Of a stretch of 48,458 nucleotides of DNA, positions 40,763-48,458 are shown piece by piece. Every line of letters starts with the position of its first letter. Within the stretch, counting starts at the first letter, position 1. The position numbers and the translations under genes were made by a program. Source of the stretch: Candidatus Hydrogenedentota bacterium. GTDB lineage: Bacteria > Hydrogenedentota > Hydrogenedentia > Hydrogenedentales > SLHB01. The stretch spans positions 27,597 to 76,054 of the forward strand of contig JACRLJ010000003.1 of the NCBI GenBank assembly GCA_016215105.1, in the 5' to 3' direction. The notes below the pieces were generated by a model. That model saw only the letters and a program-made list of their open reading frames with translations, did not search any database and was not told where the DNA came from.

Positions 40763-41067
40763 AGGCTAAGTTAGGAGGGATGCCTTGGGCGATTATGCTC
40801 GCGGTTGCGGCCTCCTTCATGTCCATTACTGTCTACGGCATGACTCTGAGCATGTCAGATCCGACGCTGGCTCTTAACCAGACCAACATGGACATCGCTT
40901 TGCGCAGCCACCCCTTCTTCCTGGTCTACAGCGTGACGATGTGCGCGATCTACACGCTTCTGGGCATCATCGGTTTCCTGTTGCTGAGTGACTTTCGCCG
41001 GGTGTACCGCCAGACACAAACACAACGTCAACAGGCGCCGGAACCCAACGCGGTGGAGGAGACCTAG
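40642..41067 (+). CDS. Three-helix membrane protein, unknown
   Basis: The 141-residue product starts at GTG 40642 with GAAGG four bases upstream. A soluble N-terminus (RAALVVRHGFKNAFDSAWYL) leads into hydrophobic segments at about 20-34, 48-68 and 92-114, and a polar Gln-rich tail. It overlaps the previous gene by 121 bp in another frame, unusually long for this cluster. It could be the C-terminal half of that gene after a frameshift. No family is recognised. Confidence 0.65.
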   Translation: MARAALVVRHGFKNAFDSAWYLAILLLAITVVVKQSGTDLKAKLGGMPWAIMLAVAASFMSITVYGMTLSMSDPTLALNQTNMDIALRSHPFFLVYSVTMCAIYTLLGIIGFLLLSDFRRVYRQTQTQRQQAPEPNAVEET

Positions 41068-41070
41068 CCT

Positions 41071-41406
41071 ATGGCGGCCCTGGCGGAGCAGCGCTGTTTC
41101 AACCACGCTGTGCGCGAAGCGGCGGCGCGCTGTCTTGACTGCAAACGGTTTTTCTGCCGGGAATGCGTGACCGAACACGCCGGGCGCATGCTCTGCGCGC
41201 TGTGCCTGGTCAAGGCGAGCCAGTCTCCCCAGGCGCGCAGACGCGCGCGCGCTATTGCCGTTCTGGTTCGTCCCGCACAGGTTGCCGCGAGTGTTCTTTT
41301 TCTGTGGCTGGTGTTCTATGCCATTGGCCAGGGGCTATTGATGCTGCCGGATACGTTTCACAAGCAGGACTTGTGGCAGTCGTCGGTCTGGGACGACAGC
41401 AAGTGA
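41071..41406 (+). CDS. Small B-box-like zinc-finger membrane protein
   Basis: The 111-residue product has an N-terminal zinc module (CFNHAVREAAARCLDCKRF, CRECVTEH, CALC; about residues 9-50) much like that at 39444-40031. One transmembrane helix follows (about 70-92), then a short acidic end. GGAGGAG lies upstream at 41055-41061. It overlaps the following gene by 4 bp. The recurrence of this zinc module within the cluster suggests a shared scaffold or partner-binding role (inference). Confidence 0.8.
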   Translation: MAALAEQRCFNHAVREAAARCLDCKRFFCRECVTEHAGRMLCALCLVKASQSPQARRRARAIAVLVRPAQVAASVLFLWLVFYAIGQGLLMLPDTFHKQDLWQSSVWDDSK

Positions 41407-42518
41407 GCCGTAAGCCACGATCGGAAGTATCCGGGCTGACGCTCATGGAAGAGGCGTTCCATTTGGTACGCCAGTCGCCGTTTTCCGTGCTGGCCCTGTA
41501 CTACGTCGGCGCTATCCCCTTTGTCTTTGGGTTGCTGTACTTCACCGACAACATGGGCCACCGCTACGCCAACGACACCATTTGCGCCGAAGCCGCCTTG
41601 GGTTTGGCCGGACTCTTCATCTGGATGAAATGCTGGCAAACGGTCTACTCGCGCAGGTTGCTGGCTGAAGTGCGCGGGGAAGGCGCGTTCCCGTGGACCT
41701 TCCGACGGATCTGCCGAATGGTGACGGCGCAGGCCACTCTCCAGCCACTCGGATTGGTAGTCCTTCCACTTGCATTTCTCGCGGCTATTCCGTCCGCCTG
41801 GGCGTACGGGCTTTTTCAGAACATTACCGTTCTTGGAGACGGCGAGGACGACAAACTGCGGACACTGACCCGCCGCTGCTCGAGCCTGTCCGCAAAGTGG
41901 CCGCGTCAGAGTTTCTTCTGCATCTGGATACTCAGTCCCGCGCTCATCGTGCTCGCGGCGATCTTCTACGGCGGGATCGTTCCCGTCCTCTCCGCCGCTG
42001 CGGGCGAGGATATGGCGTTCTTGCTCGTGCCGCCATCGATTATCTTCGGCCTCTTCCTGGCGTTGCTGTGTCCCTTCGGGATTCTGGTCGCCGCGAATAT
42101 CGCTTCCGCCCTGGCCGCGATTCCGTTTCTGCTTCGGTCGCTTTTCGGGATCGAGACAGACTTCAGCATCGGTGGCTCGAATCGGCCACGACCGGCGCGG
42201 ACCTCCGAGTTGCCCTGCGCCGGCGGCGTCAGGGAATATCCGCGAGGTCCATCGCCATCATCGTGTTCGCGCTCCTTGCGCTGTGCGGCCGCGCCGGCGC
42301 CGAAGAAAGCGCCTCCGTTCCGATTTCGGCCGCGCCCGCGGCATCGGCGTCCACGGTGCCACCGGAAGCGCTCGACAAGGCCATTGCCAACGTACTGGAG
42401 CACCGCGATTACGCTTGGCGGATGCCCCGCGAAGAAGTCAGTGGCGCTGAACACGGGCTTCTTTACCGCTTTATCATCGCGGTTCGCGACACCCTGGTCG
42501 ATATACTCCGGACGATAG
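41403..42518 (+). CDS. Multi-pass membrane protein; C-terminal end doubtful
   Basis: GTG 41403 overlaps the previous stop by 4 bp. Residues 1-255 are a convincing membrane protein with about five to six helices (FSVLALYYVGAIPFVFGLLYF, LGLVVLPLAFLAAIPSAWAY, ALIVLAAIFYGGIVPVL, then a last long helix). The remaining 115 or so residues, from about 42165 on, are Arg/Pro/Ser-rich, lie over the start of the DUF4129 frame and look like out-of-frame sequence. Either an indel has removed the natural stop, or this gene and the DUF4129 gene are one broken frame. No family name can be assigned beyond a membrane component of the MoxR cluster. Confidence 0.65.
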   Translation: MSRKPRSEVSGLTLMEEAFHLVRQSPFSVLALYYVGAIPFVFGLLYFTDNMGHRYANDTICAEAALGLAGLFIWMKCWQTVYSRRLLAEVRGEGAFPWTFRRICRMVTAQATLQPLGLVVLPLAFLAAIPSAWAYGLFQNITVLGDGEDDKLRTLTRRCSSLSAKWPRQSFFCIWILSPALIVLAAIFYGGIVPVLSAAAGEDMAFLLVPPSIIFGLFLALLCPFGILVAANIASALAAIPFLLRSLFGIETDFSIGGSNRPRPARTSELPCAGGVREYPRGPSPSSCSRSLRCAAAPAPKKAPPFRFRPRPRHRRPRCHRKRSTRPLPTYWSTAITLGGCPAKKSVALNTGFFTALSSRFATPWSIYSGR

Positions 42519-43099
42519 GGAAGCTTTGGCAGCGGTTGGAGGACTGGCTTGACCGTTTTCGTAGCAAGGACCAAGGTCATTCCAGAGGTGACTCGCCGTT
42601 CCAATGGAAATATGTGATTCAGCCCGTGGCCTATGCCGGACTTGTCCTTCTCATCTGCATCGCCGGAATCATGGGCTGGCGCGTATGGAAAACGCGCGCG
42701 CGGGTTCGCAGCGAATTCGCATTGCCCGACTCAGCCTCGCCGCCGGACATAGAGGACGAGGGTGTGTTGGCCAGCGAACTGCCGGAAGACGGATGGCTCG
42801 CGCTTGCGCGGGAACTGGCCGGCCGGGGGGAATACCGCCTGGCGTTGCGCGCTGTATTCCTCGCCAGCTTGGCGCAATTGGCGCAGAAAGAACTAGTTCG
42901 GGTAGCGAAGTTCAAATCGAATCGCGACTACCAACGCGAGCTGTCTCGCCGCGCCCACGCTGCGCCCGAGCTTGTGAACGTGTTTTCCGCGCTGATCGAC
43001 CAGTTCGAGCAAGTGTGGTACGGAACGCGGGAAGCTACCAGCGCCCACGTTAAGCTCTTCTTTGCGGAGCAGGAAAGGATACGCCTTCATGCTCCGTAG
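42215..43099 (+). CDS. DUF4129-domain membrane protein, 5' end uncertain
   Basis: The frame encodes a signal peptide (RRRRQGISARSIAIIVFALL up to GRAGA), a helical periplasmic stretch, a transmembrane helix (about 130-152) and a C-terminal cytoplasmic DUF4129 domain. That domain is read from GWLALARELAGRGEYRLALR through FKSNRDYQREL to VWYG. There is no ATG, GTG or TTG ahead of the signal peptide. I use CTG 42215; GTG 42263 would remove the basic n-region. The start zone coincides with the aberrant tail of the previous gene. DUF4129 proteins regularly accompany MoxR, DUF58 and DUF4350 genes. Confidence 0.75.
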   Translation: MRRRRQGISARSIAIIVFALLALCGRAGAEESASVPISAAPAASASTVPPEALDKAIANVLEHRDYAWRMPREEVSGAEHGLLYRFIIAVRDTLVDILRTIGKLWQRLEDWLDRFRSKDQGHSRGDSPFQWKYVIQPVAYAGLVLLICIAGIMGWRVWKTRARVRSEFALPDSASPPDIEDEGVLASELPEDGWLALARELAGRGEYRLALRAVFLASLAQLAQKELVRVAKFKSNRDYQRELSRRAHAAPELVNVFSALIDQFEQVWYGTREATSAHVKLFFAEQERIRLHAP

Positions 43100-44516
43100 C
43101 CGCATTGCCGTCTTGGGCGCATTTGGCGTCGTGGCCGCCGCGTTCGCCTATGGAATGATCCGCTTGCTGATCGCCGCCTACGGGCTGGGGGACGTGTATC
43201 CGGAGTATTCGACGTACCGCAGCGATCCGATGGGCGCCAAGGCCCTGTACGAGAGCCTGCGCGCCGTGCCGGCGCTCTCGGTCGAACGAAACATCGTCCC
43301 CGTGGAAAAACTGAAGAACGCGACTGAGGCCTCCGCGCTCTTCGTGCTGTCCGGCAATCCGTGGGATTTTCTCGAGTTCACGCAAGACGAATTGGAGGGC
43401 GTCAACAACGTCGCCCTTCAGGGCGGACGCGTGATCGTCACCTTCTCGCCAGAAATGTTGGGACCGTACCTCAAAGGAAAATACTCCCTCGATAGGGCGC
43501 AAAGACGCGCGGAGAGGCGCGAGAAAAACCGTGAAGCCGGGCGCGAGGACAAGGATCTGGACGAGGACGACGAGGACGATGAGACCGGCGCCAAAGCGGA
43601 GAAGGTCGAAAGCGAAACGCCACAGCCCGAAAAGTCCCCGGCAGATGTTCCCCCGAGTGGAGACGAGAAGGACGCTGAAGGCAAGACGGACAAGCCGGGG
43701 GACGACGCTGACAGGGAGAAGAGCAGGAGCGAGCGGTTCCTGCCGAAACGAGTCTTCTTGCCCGGGAAATGGGGATTTCGGTTTGCCACCACGCCATTGC
43801 CCAAGGACGGTGACGAAACAACGCCGGGTTTGGCGGTGCGCGCTTCGGATGATCGCTTGCCCGACTCGGTTGTTTGGCGTTCACCCCTGGTGTTCGACGG
43901 ATTGACCGACAAGTGGCGCGTGATCTATCAAAGAGACCAGCGCCCCGTCATCATCGAGCGGCGCATGGGCGCGGGAACGATTGTGCTCTGCGCGGATTCG
44001 TATTTCGTCAGCAATGAGGCCATGCGCTACAACCGGTATCCGGCCTTGCTCGCGTGGCTCGTTGGCCCGCAGTCTCGGATTCTGTTTGACGAAACCCACA
44101 ACGGCGTCGTGGAAGAGCCGGGCATCGTCAAACTTGCGCGCAAGTACCGGCTGCACGGTATTGCTCTTGCGTTTCTTGTGCTGGCCGTCTTGTACATTTG
44201 GCAAAGCGCCTCCAGCCTCGTTCCTCCCCCGCCGGAGCGCGAGGCTACCGAGAGCGTGGGCGCGGCTTTGGGCAAAGATGCCGCATCCGCTTTTGTGAAT
44301 CTACTGCGGCGCAGCATTCCGCCGAGCAACCTATTAAATATCTGTGTTCACGAGTGGGAGAAAGCGTTCGCGCGTTCGCGGCCCGACTTGACCAAGTGTC
44401 TTCAGTGGATGAAAAGCGTGGCCGCAGAACAAGCCGCCCTTCCTGCGAACAAGCGCGACCTCCCGGGAACCTATCGAACAATGAGTCATGAACTGAGAAA
44501 GGAATGGAAACGGTGA
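43089..44516 (+). CDS. DUF4350-type membrane protein with acidic insert
   Basis: The 475-residue product starts at ATG 43089, overlapping the previous gene by 11 bp. An N-terminal transmembrane helix (8-28) is followed by a GATase-like DUF4350 domain (YRSDPMGAKALYESLRAVP and ALFVLSGNPWDF). A highly charged low-complexity insert (about 140-220) is rich in Asp, Glu and Lys. The second half of the domain follows (GAGTIVLCADSYFVSNEAM, ILFDETHNGV). A second transmembrane helix (about 355-373) precedes a C-terminal cytoplasmic helical domain. The insert is the unusual part; the rest fits the family. Confidence 0.86.
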   Translation: MLRSRIAVLGAFGVVAAAFAYGMIRLLIAAYGLGDVYPEYSTYRSDPMGAKALYESLRAVPALSVERNIVPVEKLKNATEASALFVLSGNPWDFLEFTQDELEGVNNVALQGGRVIVTFSPEMLGPYLKGKYSLDRAQRRAERREKNREAGREDKDLDEDDEDDETGAKAEKVESETPQPEKSPADVPPSGDEKDAEGKTDKPGDDADREKSRSERFLPKRVFLPGKWGFRFATTPLPKDGDETTPGLAVRASDDRLPDSVVWRSPLVFDGLTDKWRVIYQRDQRPVIIERRMGAGTIVLCADSYFVSNEAMRYNRYPALLAWLVGPQSRILFDETHNGVVEEPGIVKLARKYRLHGIALAFLVLAVLYIWQSASSLVPPPPEREATESVGAALGKDAASAFVNLLRRSIPPSNLLNICVHEWEKAFARSRPDLTKCLQWMKSVAAEQAALPANKRDLPGTYRTMSHELRKEWKR

Positions 44517-45478
44517 ATGCGGACTTGAACCACCTTAACGATATTCTCGGACGCGTCAGGCAAGAGGTCGGCAAGGTCATTATCGGCCAGGAAGCGGTGG
44601 TGGATAAGGCGCTAATCGCGATCTTCACCAACCAGCACGCGCTCATCGAGGGCGTTCCCGGTGTCGCGAAGACTCTCCTGGTGCGGACGCTGGCGCACGT
44701 GATGGGCTGTGAGTTTTCCCGCATTCAGTTCACGCCCGATCTCATGCCCGCGGATATTACGGGCACCAACGTGTTCAATCTCCAGCGCAACGAATTCACG
44801 CTGCTCAAGGGCCCCGTGTTCACTACATTTCTCCTGGCCGACGAAATCAACCGCGCGCCCGCCAAGACGCAATCCGCGCTCCTGCAAGCCATGCAGGAAC
44901 GCCTGGTGACCCTTGATCGCGAAACGCACGCCCTCAGCCCTAACTTCACCGTGTTCGCGACGCAGAATCCTATCGAGTATGAAGGCACCTATCCGCTTCC
45001 CGAGGCGCAGAAAGACCGCTTTATGCTCAAGATCCGTATGGAGTGCCCGGATCGCAATGAGGAACTCTCTCTCGCCAAACGTATGCTGGGAGCGGACTCG
45101 CCCGAGAAAACCCTTGAACGAGGCGAGGTCAAAGCGGTCATAACGCCGGACGACCTCATCCGCCTGCGGACCGAACTGGAGTCGGTCATCGTACGCGATG
45201 AACTTCTGGGCTACATAATCGACATCGTTCGCGCGACGCGGACGAACGCCAGTATTCTTGTCGGCGCCGGTCCGCGCGCGACCCAGGCTCTGCTGCTGGC
45301 CAGCCGCGTGGCCGCCGCCCTCACCGGACGCGATTTCGTGACGCCGGACGACATCAAGACGATGGTGTTTCCTGTCTTGGAACACCGCGTCATTCTGCGG
45401 CCCGAATATGAAATCGAGGGATTGTCCGTGTCCGAAGTGATCGAGCGCGTCCTTCACGAGATTGCCGTGCCGCGATGA
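44513..45478 (+). CDS. MoxR-family AAA+ ATPase
   Basis: The 321-residue product has Walker A GVPGVAKT (G47-T54), Walker B LLADEINRAPAKTQSALLQA with D110/E111, and the sensor region VFATQNPIEYEGTYPLPEAQ. MoxR ATPases act as chaperones that assemble or activate von Willebrand-domain proteins. GTG 44513 overlaps the previous stop by 4 bp and sits nine bases after AAAGGA, so I prefer it to ATG 44504. The DUF58 partner follows directly. Confidence 0.96.
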   Translation: MNADLNHLNDILGRVRQEVGKVIIGQEAVVDKALIAIFTNQHALIEGVPGVAKTLLVRTLAHVMGCEFSRIQFTPDLMPADITGTNVFNLQRNEFTLLKGPVFTTFLLADEINRAPAKTQSALLQAMQERLVTLDRETHALSPNFTVFATQNPIEYEGTYPLPEAQKDRFMLKIRMECPDRNEELSLAKRMLGADSPEKTLERGEVKAVITPDDLIRLRTELESVIVRDELLGYIIDIVRATRTNASILVGAGPRATQALLLASRVAAALTGRDFVTPDDIKTMVFPVLEHRVILRPEYEIEGLSVSEVIERVLHEIAVPR

Positions 45479-46812
45479 TTGCCCCGCGCTCGAGACTGTT
45501 GTTCTGGACCGGAATGGTCCTCTTGCCTGCGGGCTTCCTGGCGGCGGCGGTTCCGCCGTTCACGGCGTTGTGCGCCTTGGCCGCGGCCGCATTCTTGGTC
45601 ATCGCCGCCCTCGACGCTACAGCGTCCGCACGCATATTGAACGGTATTCGCGTCGAAACCCCGCCCGTGATTCGGCTCACCAAAGGCCGGCAAGGGCTCA
45701 TCAACATTACGATACACAATGACAGCGAAACGGCGCGTGCGCTGCGCCTCGGCCTGGCGCTTCCAGTCGAGATGTCTTCGGCCAACGAATATCTTGATAC
45801 GATGCTTCCGTCCGGCGCGCGGCGCCTGAACGTGGTGTGGCCCTGCACCGCGCTCAAACGCGGCAATTACGCGCTGGATCGGCTCTATTTCGAGAGTGGG
45901 TCGCGTCTTGGGTTCTGGGCGGTTCGATCTTCCGCGCCGATCCAAACCGAGATCCGAGTCTATCCGAATCTCGCGCCGGACCAGAAAACCCTTGCGGCCC
46001 TGTTTCTGAACCGGGGCGGCGCCGGAATTCACTCCCAACGGCAAATAGGCCGCGGCCGCGATTTCGAGAAACTGCGCGAATACATTCCCGGCGACGACTT
46101 CGACGAAATCCACTGGAAGGCCACCGCCAAGCGCAGCCGCCCGGTCACGAAAGTGTTTCAAATCGAACGCACGCAGGAAGTGTACGTCGTCTTGGACGCG
46201 TCACGGTTGAGCGCGCGCGAACTCGAAGAGCCGGGCGGCGCAATCGTCACGCAATTCGAGCGTTTCGTGAATGCGGCGCTCGTCTTGGGGCAGGCTGCCG
46301 AACGCCAAGGCGATCTGTACGGCGTGCTGGCGTATGCGGACAAGGTGCAGCGCTTCGTCCGCGCCCGATCCGGCAAAGCGCACTACGGCGCCTGCCGCGA
46401 CGCGTTGTACGCCCTCGAACCGCAGGTAGTGAACCCGGATTTCGACGAACTGTGCTCGTTCATCCGATTGCGGATGCGTCGCCGGGCCTTGCTGCTGTTC
46501 CTCACCAATCTTGACGACCCCGTGTTGGCGGAGAGCTTCGTGCGCAGCGTGGAACTGGTCGCGCGTCAACATCTCGTCCTCGTCAGCATGCCGACCCCTC
46601 CCGGCGTGGGGCCGATTTTTAGTGGACCCGACCCCGGCACGAGCGACGCGCTATACGGTCAACTCGGGGGGCATATGCAATGGCATACGTTGCGCGAAGT
46701 CCAACAGGTGTTGCGGCGCCGTGGCGTGGGGTTCGAGTTGCTGAACAACGAGCGGATGTGCGCGCAACTGGTCACGCAGTATTTGAGCGTCAAGCAGAGG
46801 CAGGCCCTGTGA
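45475..46812 (+). CDS. DUF58 / von Willebrand-like membrane protein
   Basis: The 445-residue product starts at ATG 45475 (4-bp overlap). Two N-terminal transmembrane helices (about 8-45) precede a beta-sandwich domain. The DUF58 signature GDDFDEIHWKATAKRSRP begins at G206. A vWA-like domain follows, with VYVVLDASR (a DxS-like metal site) and LLLFLTNLDD. The expected partner is the MoxR ATPase immediately upstream. Confidence 0.94.
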   Translation: MIAPRSRLLFWTGMVLLPAGFLAAAVPPFTALCALAAAAFLVIAALDATASARILNGIRVETPPVIRLTKGRQGLINITIHNDSETARALRLGLALPVEMSSANEYLDTMLPSGARRLNVVWPCTALKRGNYALDRLYFESGSRLGFWAVRSSAPIQTEIRVYPNLAPDQKTLAALFLNRGGAGIHSQRQIGRGRDFEKLREYIPGDDFDEIHWKATAKRSRPVTKVFQIERTQEVYVVLDASRLSARELEEPGGAIVTQFERFVNAALVLGQAAERQGDLYGVLAYADKVQRFVRARSGKAHYGACRDALYALEPQVVNPDFDELCSFIRLRMRRRALLLFLTNLDDPVLAESFVRSVELVARQHLVLVSMPTPPGVGPIFSGPDPGTSDALYGQLGGHMQWHTLREVQQVLRRRGVGFELLNNERMCAQLVTQYLSVKQRQAL

Positions 46813-47837
46813 TTATCGATCTGGAACGATTTATCGCCGAGGAACGCCCGTACTGGGGCGAGCTCGAACAGATGCTCGACAAGATGGAGCGGGACGCCGC
46901 CTACCACCTGGAACTCGAGCGGGCCATGCGGCTGCATTACCTATACCAGCGCGCGTCCGCCGGTCTCGCCAAGATAGCGACCTTTGCCTCCGAACCGGAT
47001 TTGCGCCGCTACCTCGAATCGCTCATGGCGCGCGCCTACGGCGAGTTGCACGAGTCACGCGCGCGCCAGCACCGCTTTGCTCCGCTGGACTGGTTCTTTG
47101 TCACGTTTCCGAACGCATTTCGGCGCCGGCGCCGCGCCTTTATCACGTCGGTTTCGATTACATTGGTAGGGGTGCTGTTTGGAGGACTCGCGGTTGCCGT
47201 GGACCCCGCCGCCAAAGAAGTCATCCTACCCTATCCACACCTGTCCATTAGTCCCGCGCAACGTGTCCAGGAGGAAGAACAGCATCCCGGCGACACCTAC
47301 AAAGGCGCGCACTTGTCCGGGTCCGTCTTCTACATGACGCACAACACGCAAGTCTCGGTGTTCGTAATGGCGCTGGGGCTGACCTGGGGCATCGGAACTA
47401 CGCTGCTGCTATTTGCTAACGGGGTCATGTTGGGCGCGGTGGCGCTGGACTACGTGTTGGCCGGTCAGACCCGCTTTGTCGCCGGCTGGCTTCTCCCGCA
47501 CGGGTCGGTCGAGATTCCCGCGATCCTTCTCGCAGGTCAAGCCGGCTTAGTGCTTGCCGGAGCGCTGATCGGCTGGGGTACGCGCGATTCGCTCCGCACA
47601 CGGCTGCGCAGCATATCCGCCGACTTGATCACGCTGATTTTCGGTGTGGCCATCATGCTTGTCTGGGCGGGTATCGTCGAGGCCTGCTTCTCGCAGTTCC
47701 ATGAGCCGATCTTGCCCTATTCGCTCAAGATTCTCTTTGGCGTAGTCGAACTTGTGCTGCTCACCGCGTTCTTGGGGTGGTCAGGCCGGCGGCGCGCGAA
47801 TGGCGGCGATCCGGATCGCGGTGGCGCCCGTGCGTAG
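46809..47837 (+). CDS. SpoIIM-like (stage II sporulation M / DUF95) membrane protein
   Basis: The 342-residue product starts at GTG 46809 (4-bp overlap). A soluble helical N-terminus (about 1-105, IIDLERFIAEERPYWGELEQ) is followed by about five transmembrane helices with the family motifs FVMALGLTWGIGTTLLL and LLPHGSVEIPAILLAGQAG. The family is widespread outside spore formers, usually beside RDD, MoxR and DUF58 genes; sporulation is not implied. It overlaps the following RDD gene. Confidence 0.9.
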   Translation: MIIDLERFIAEERPYWGELEQMLDKMERDAAYHLELERAMRLHYLYQRASAGLAKIATFASEPDLRRYLESLMARAYGELHESRARQHRFAPLDWFFVTFPNAFRRRRRAFITSVSITLVGVLFGGLAVAVDPAAKEVILPYPHLSISPAQRVQEEEQHPGDTYKGAHLSGSVFYMTHNTQVSVFVMALGLTWGIGTTLLLFANGVMLGAVALDYVLAGQTRFVAGWLLPHGSVEIPAILLAGQAGLVLAGALIGWGTRDSLRTRLRSISADLITLIFGVAIMLVWAGIVEACFSQFHEPILPYSLKILFGVVELVLLTAFLGWSGRRRANGGDPDRGGARA

Positions 47838-48393
47838 CGCGAAGACCAACACGCTCATCATTCAGACGCCCGAAGGCGTCGAGTTCTCGTACTTGTTGGC
47901 CGGTCCGGTTACGCGCGCGCTGGCCTGGGCCATCGATTTCGCCTGCATCGCTACCTTGGTGGCCGTGCTTGGCTCGTTGTGCCGGTGGGTTGGCCTTTTG
48001 AACCTCGACTTTGCGATGGCCATCCTCGGACTCGGCTATTTCGCCATTTCGTTTGGCTACGGAATGGTCTTGGAGTGGTACTGGCGTGGCCAGACCGTCG
48101 GCAAGAAGATGCTTCGCCTCCGCGTGATTGACGTGCAGGGATTACGGCTGCAATTCAGCCAAATTGCCCTGCGCAATCTGTTGCGCATCGTAGACTCGTT
48201 GCCGTTCCTGTATCTTGTCGGCGGTATGGCGTGTTTGTTCAATCGCCGTACGCAGCGCCTCGGTGATTTTGCGGCCAATACGGTGGTCGTTTGGAATCCC
48301 AAGAGCGTAGAGCCCAACCTTGAACAAATCATGGCCGGCAAGTTCAACTCGTTTCGTGAGTACCCGCACCTCGAAGCGCGCCTACGCCAGTGA
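47800..48393 (+). CDS. RDD-family membrane protein
   Basis: About 197 residues from ATG 47800; GTG 47821 or 47830 would be shorter alternatives, and none has a good ribosome site. An N-terminal beta segment (LIIQTPEGVEFSYLLAGP) precedes the RDD domain: RALAWAIDFACIATLV, GYGMVLEWYWRGQTVGKKML, LRVIDVQGLRLQF and RRTQRLGDFAANTVVV. It overlaps the SpoIIM-like gene by 38 bp when started at 47800, and is the second RDD protein of the cluster. Confidence 0.88.
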   Translation: MAAIRIAVAPVRSAKTNTLIIQTPEGVEFSYLLAGPVTRALAWAIDFACIATLVAVLGSLCRWVGLLNLDFAMAILGLGYFAISFGYGMVLEWYWRGQTVGKKMLRLRVIDVQGLRLQFSQIALRNLLRIVDSLPFLYLVGGMACLFNRRTQRLGDFAANTVVVWNPKSVEPNLEQIMAGKFNSFREYPHLEARLRQ

Positions 48394-48458
48394 GTGTCAC
48401 CCGATGAAGCCGGCATCGCGCTCCAGGCCCTGCTGCGCCGCGAAACGCTCGAACCGCA
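48394..48458 (+). CDS. Start of a further cluster gene (cut by window edge)
   Basis: GTG 48394 follows the RDD stop codon directly (TGAGTG) and stays open to the edge, encoding SPDEAGIALQALLRRETLEP. The composition looks protein-like and the arrangement matches the tight packing upstream, but 21 codons are too few to identify anything. Confidence 0.4.
   Translation, partial: MSPDEAGIALQALLRRETLEP

Noticed and set aside
46809-47837. Sporulation function from the SpoIIM similarity
   Set aside because: The DUF95 family is common in non-spore formers next to RDD, MoxR and DUF58 genes, and no other sporulation gene is present.

Overview
The window is one contiguous, GC-rich (roughly 60 percent by eye) chromosomal segment of a diderm (Gram-negative-type) bacterium, open at both ends. 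It carries no rRNA, tRNA, CRISPR array, phage gene or transposase that I can see. The style points to the Planctomycetes / Hydrogenedentota neighbourhood: a divergent planctomycete-like type II secretion operon, a Gfo/Idh oxidoreductase, an inverted-repeat-rich set of spacers, and a MoxR-DUF58-DUF4129-DUF4350 cluster. That taxonomic placement is inference from gene content only.

Region 1 (1-5062) holds metabolic and secreted enzymes on the minus strand: a partial M14 carboxypeptidase, acetyl-CoA synthetase and a secreted esterase. They are separated by spacers rich in small palindromic and tandem repeats. Region 2 (5228-21494) is a long plus-strand operon. A small secreted Ala/Gly/Gln-rich protein is followed by gspE-F-G-H-I-J-K-L-M-C and a secretin divided into two consecutive genes, then by a histidine kinase and an NtrC-type sigma-54 activator. 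Most genes overlap by 1-35 bases, so translational coupling is likely. A dyad and a -24/-12-like element lie upstream of the first gene. No prepilin peptidase is present.

Region 3 (21495-25029) encodes a fused E1 alpha-beta 2-oxoacid dehydrogenase and its E2 acyltransferase, without an E3. Region 4 (25083-31495, minus strand) contains nicotinamidase, nicotinate phosphoribosyltransferase and glutamine-dependent NAD synthetase, which together make the NAD salvage (Preiss-Handler) route except for nadD. A Gfo/Idh/MocA oxidoreductase paired with an aldo/keto reductase follows. Region 5 (31725-38252, plus strand) has a 51-residue small protein, ComEC, an MNT-HEPN toxin-antitoxin-like pair whose first gene overlaps comEC, a glycerophosphodiester phosphodiesterase and a large glycoside-hydrolase-like protein.

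Region 6 (38692-48458, plus strand) is a tightly overlapping run of at least twelve genes, mostly membrane proteins: GYF-RDD, two zinc-finger membrane proteins, PH-like and multi-pass proteins, DUF4129, DUF4350, MoxR ATPase, DUF58, SpoIIM-like and a second RDD protein. It resembles the widespread but poorly understood MoxR/DUF58 envelope clusters, with additional zinc-finger membrane components.

The strongest unusual observations are these: the secretin split inside its last N-domain, with both halves carrying their own signal peptide; the gspF start region, where ATG is followed at once by TAA; a 96-bp inverted-repeat element present twice, one copy supplying the stop codon of pncB; a likely frameshift or obscured gene boundary at about 42160-42265; and the extended MoxR/DUF58 membrane cluster with paired zinc-finger proteins.
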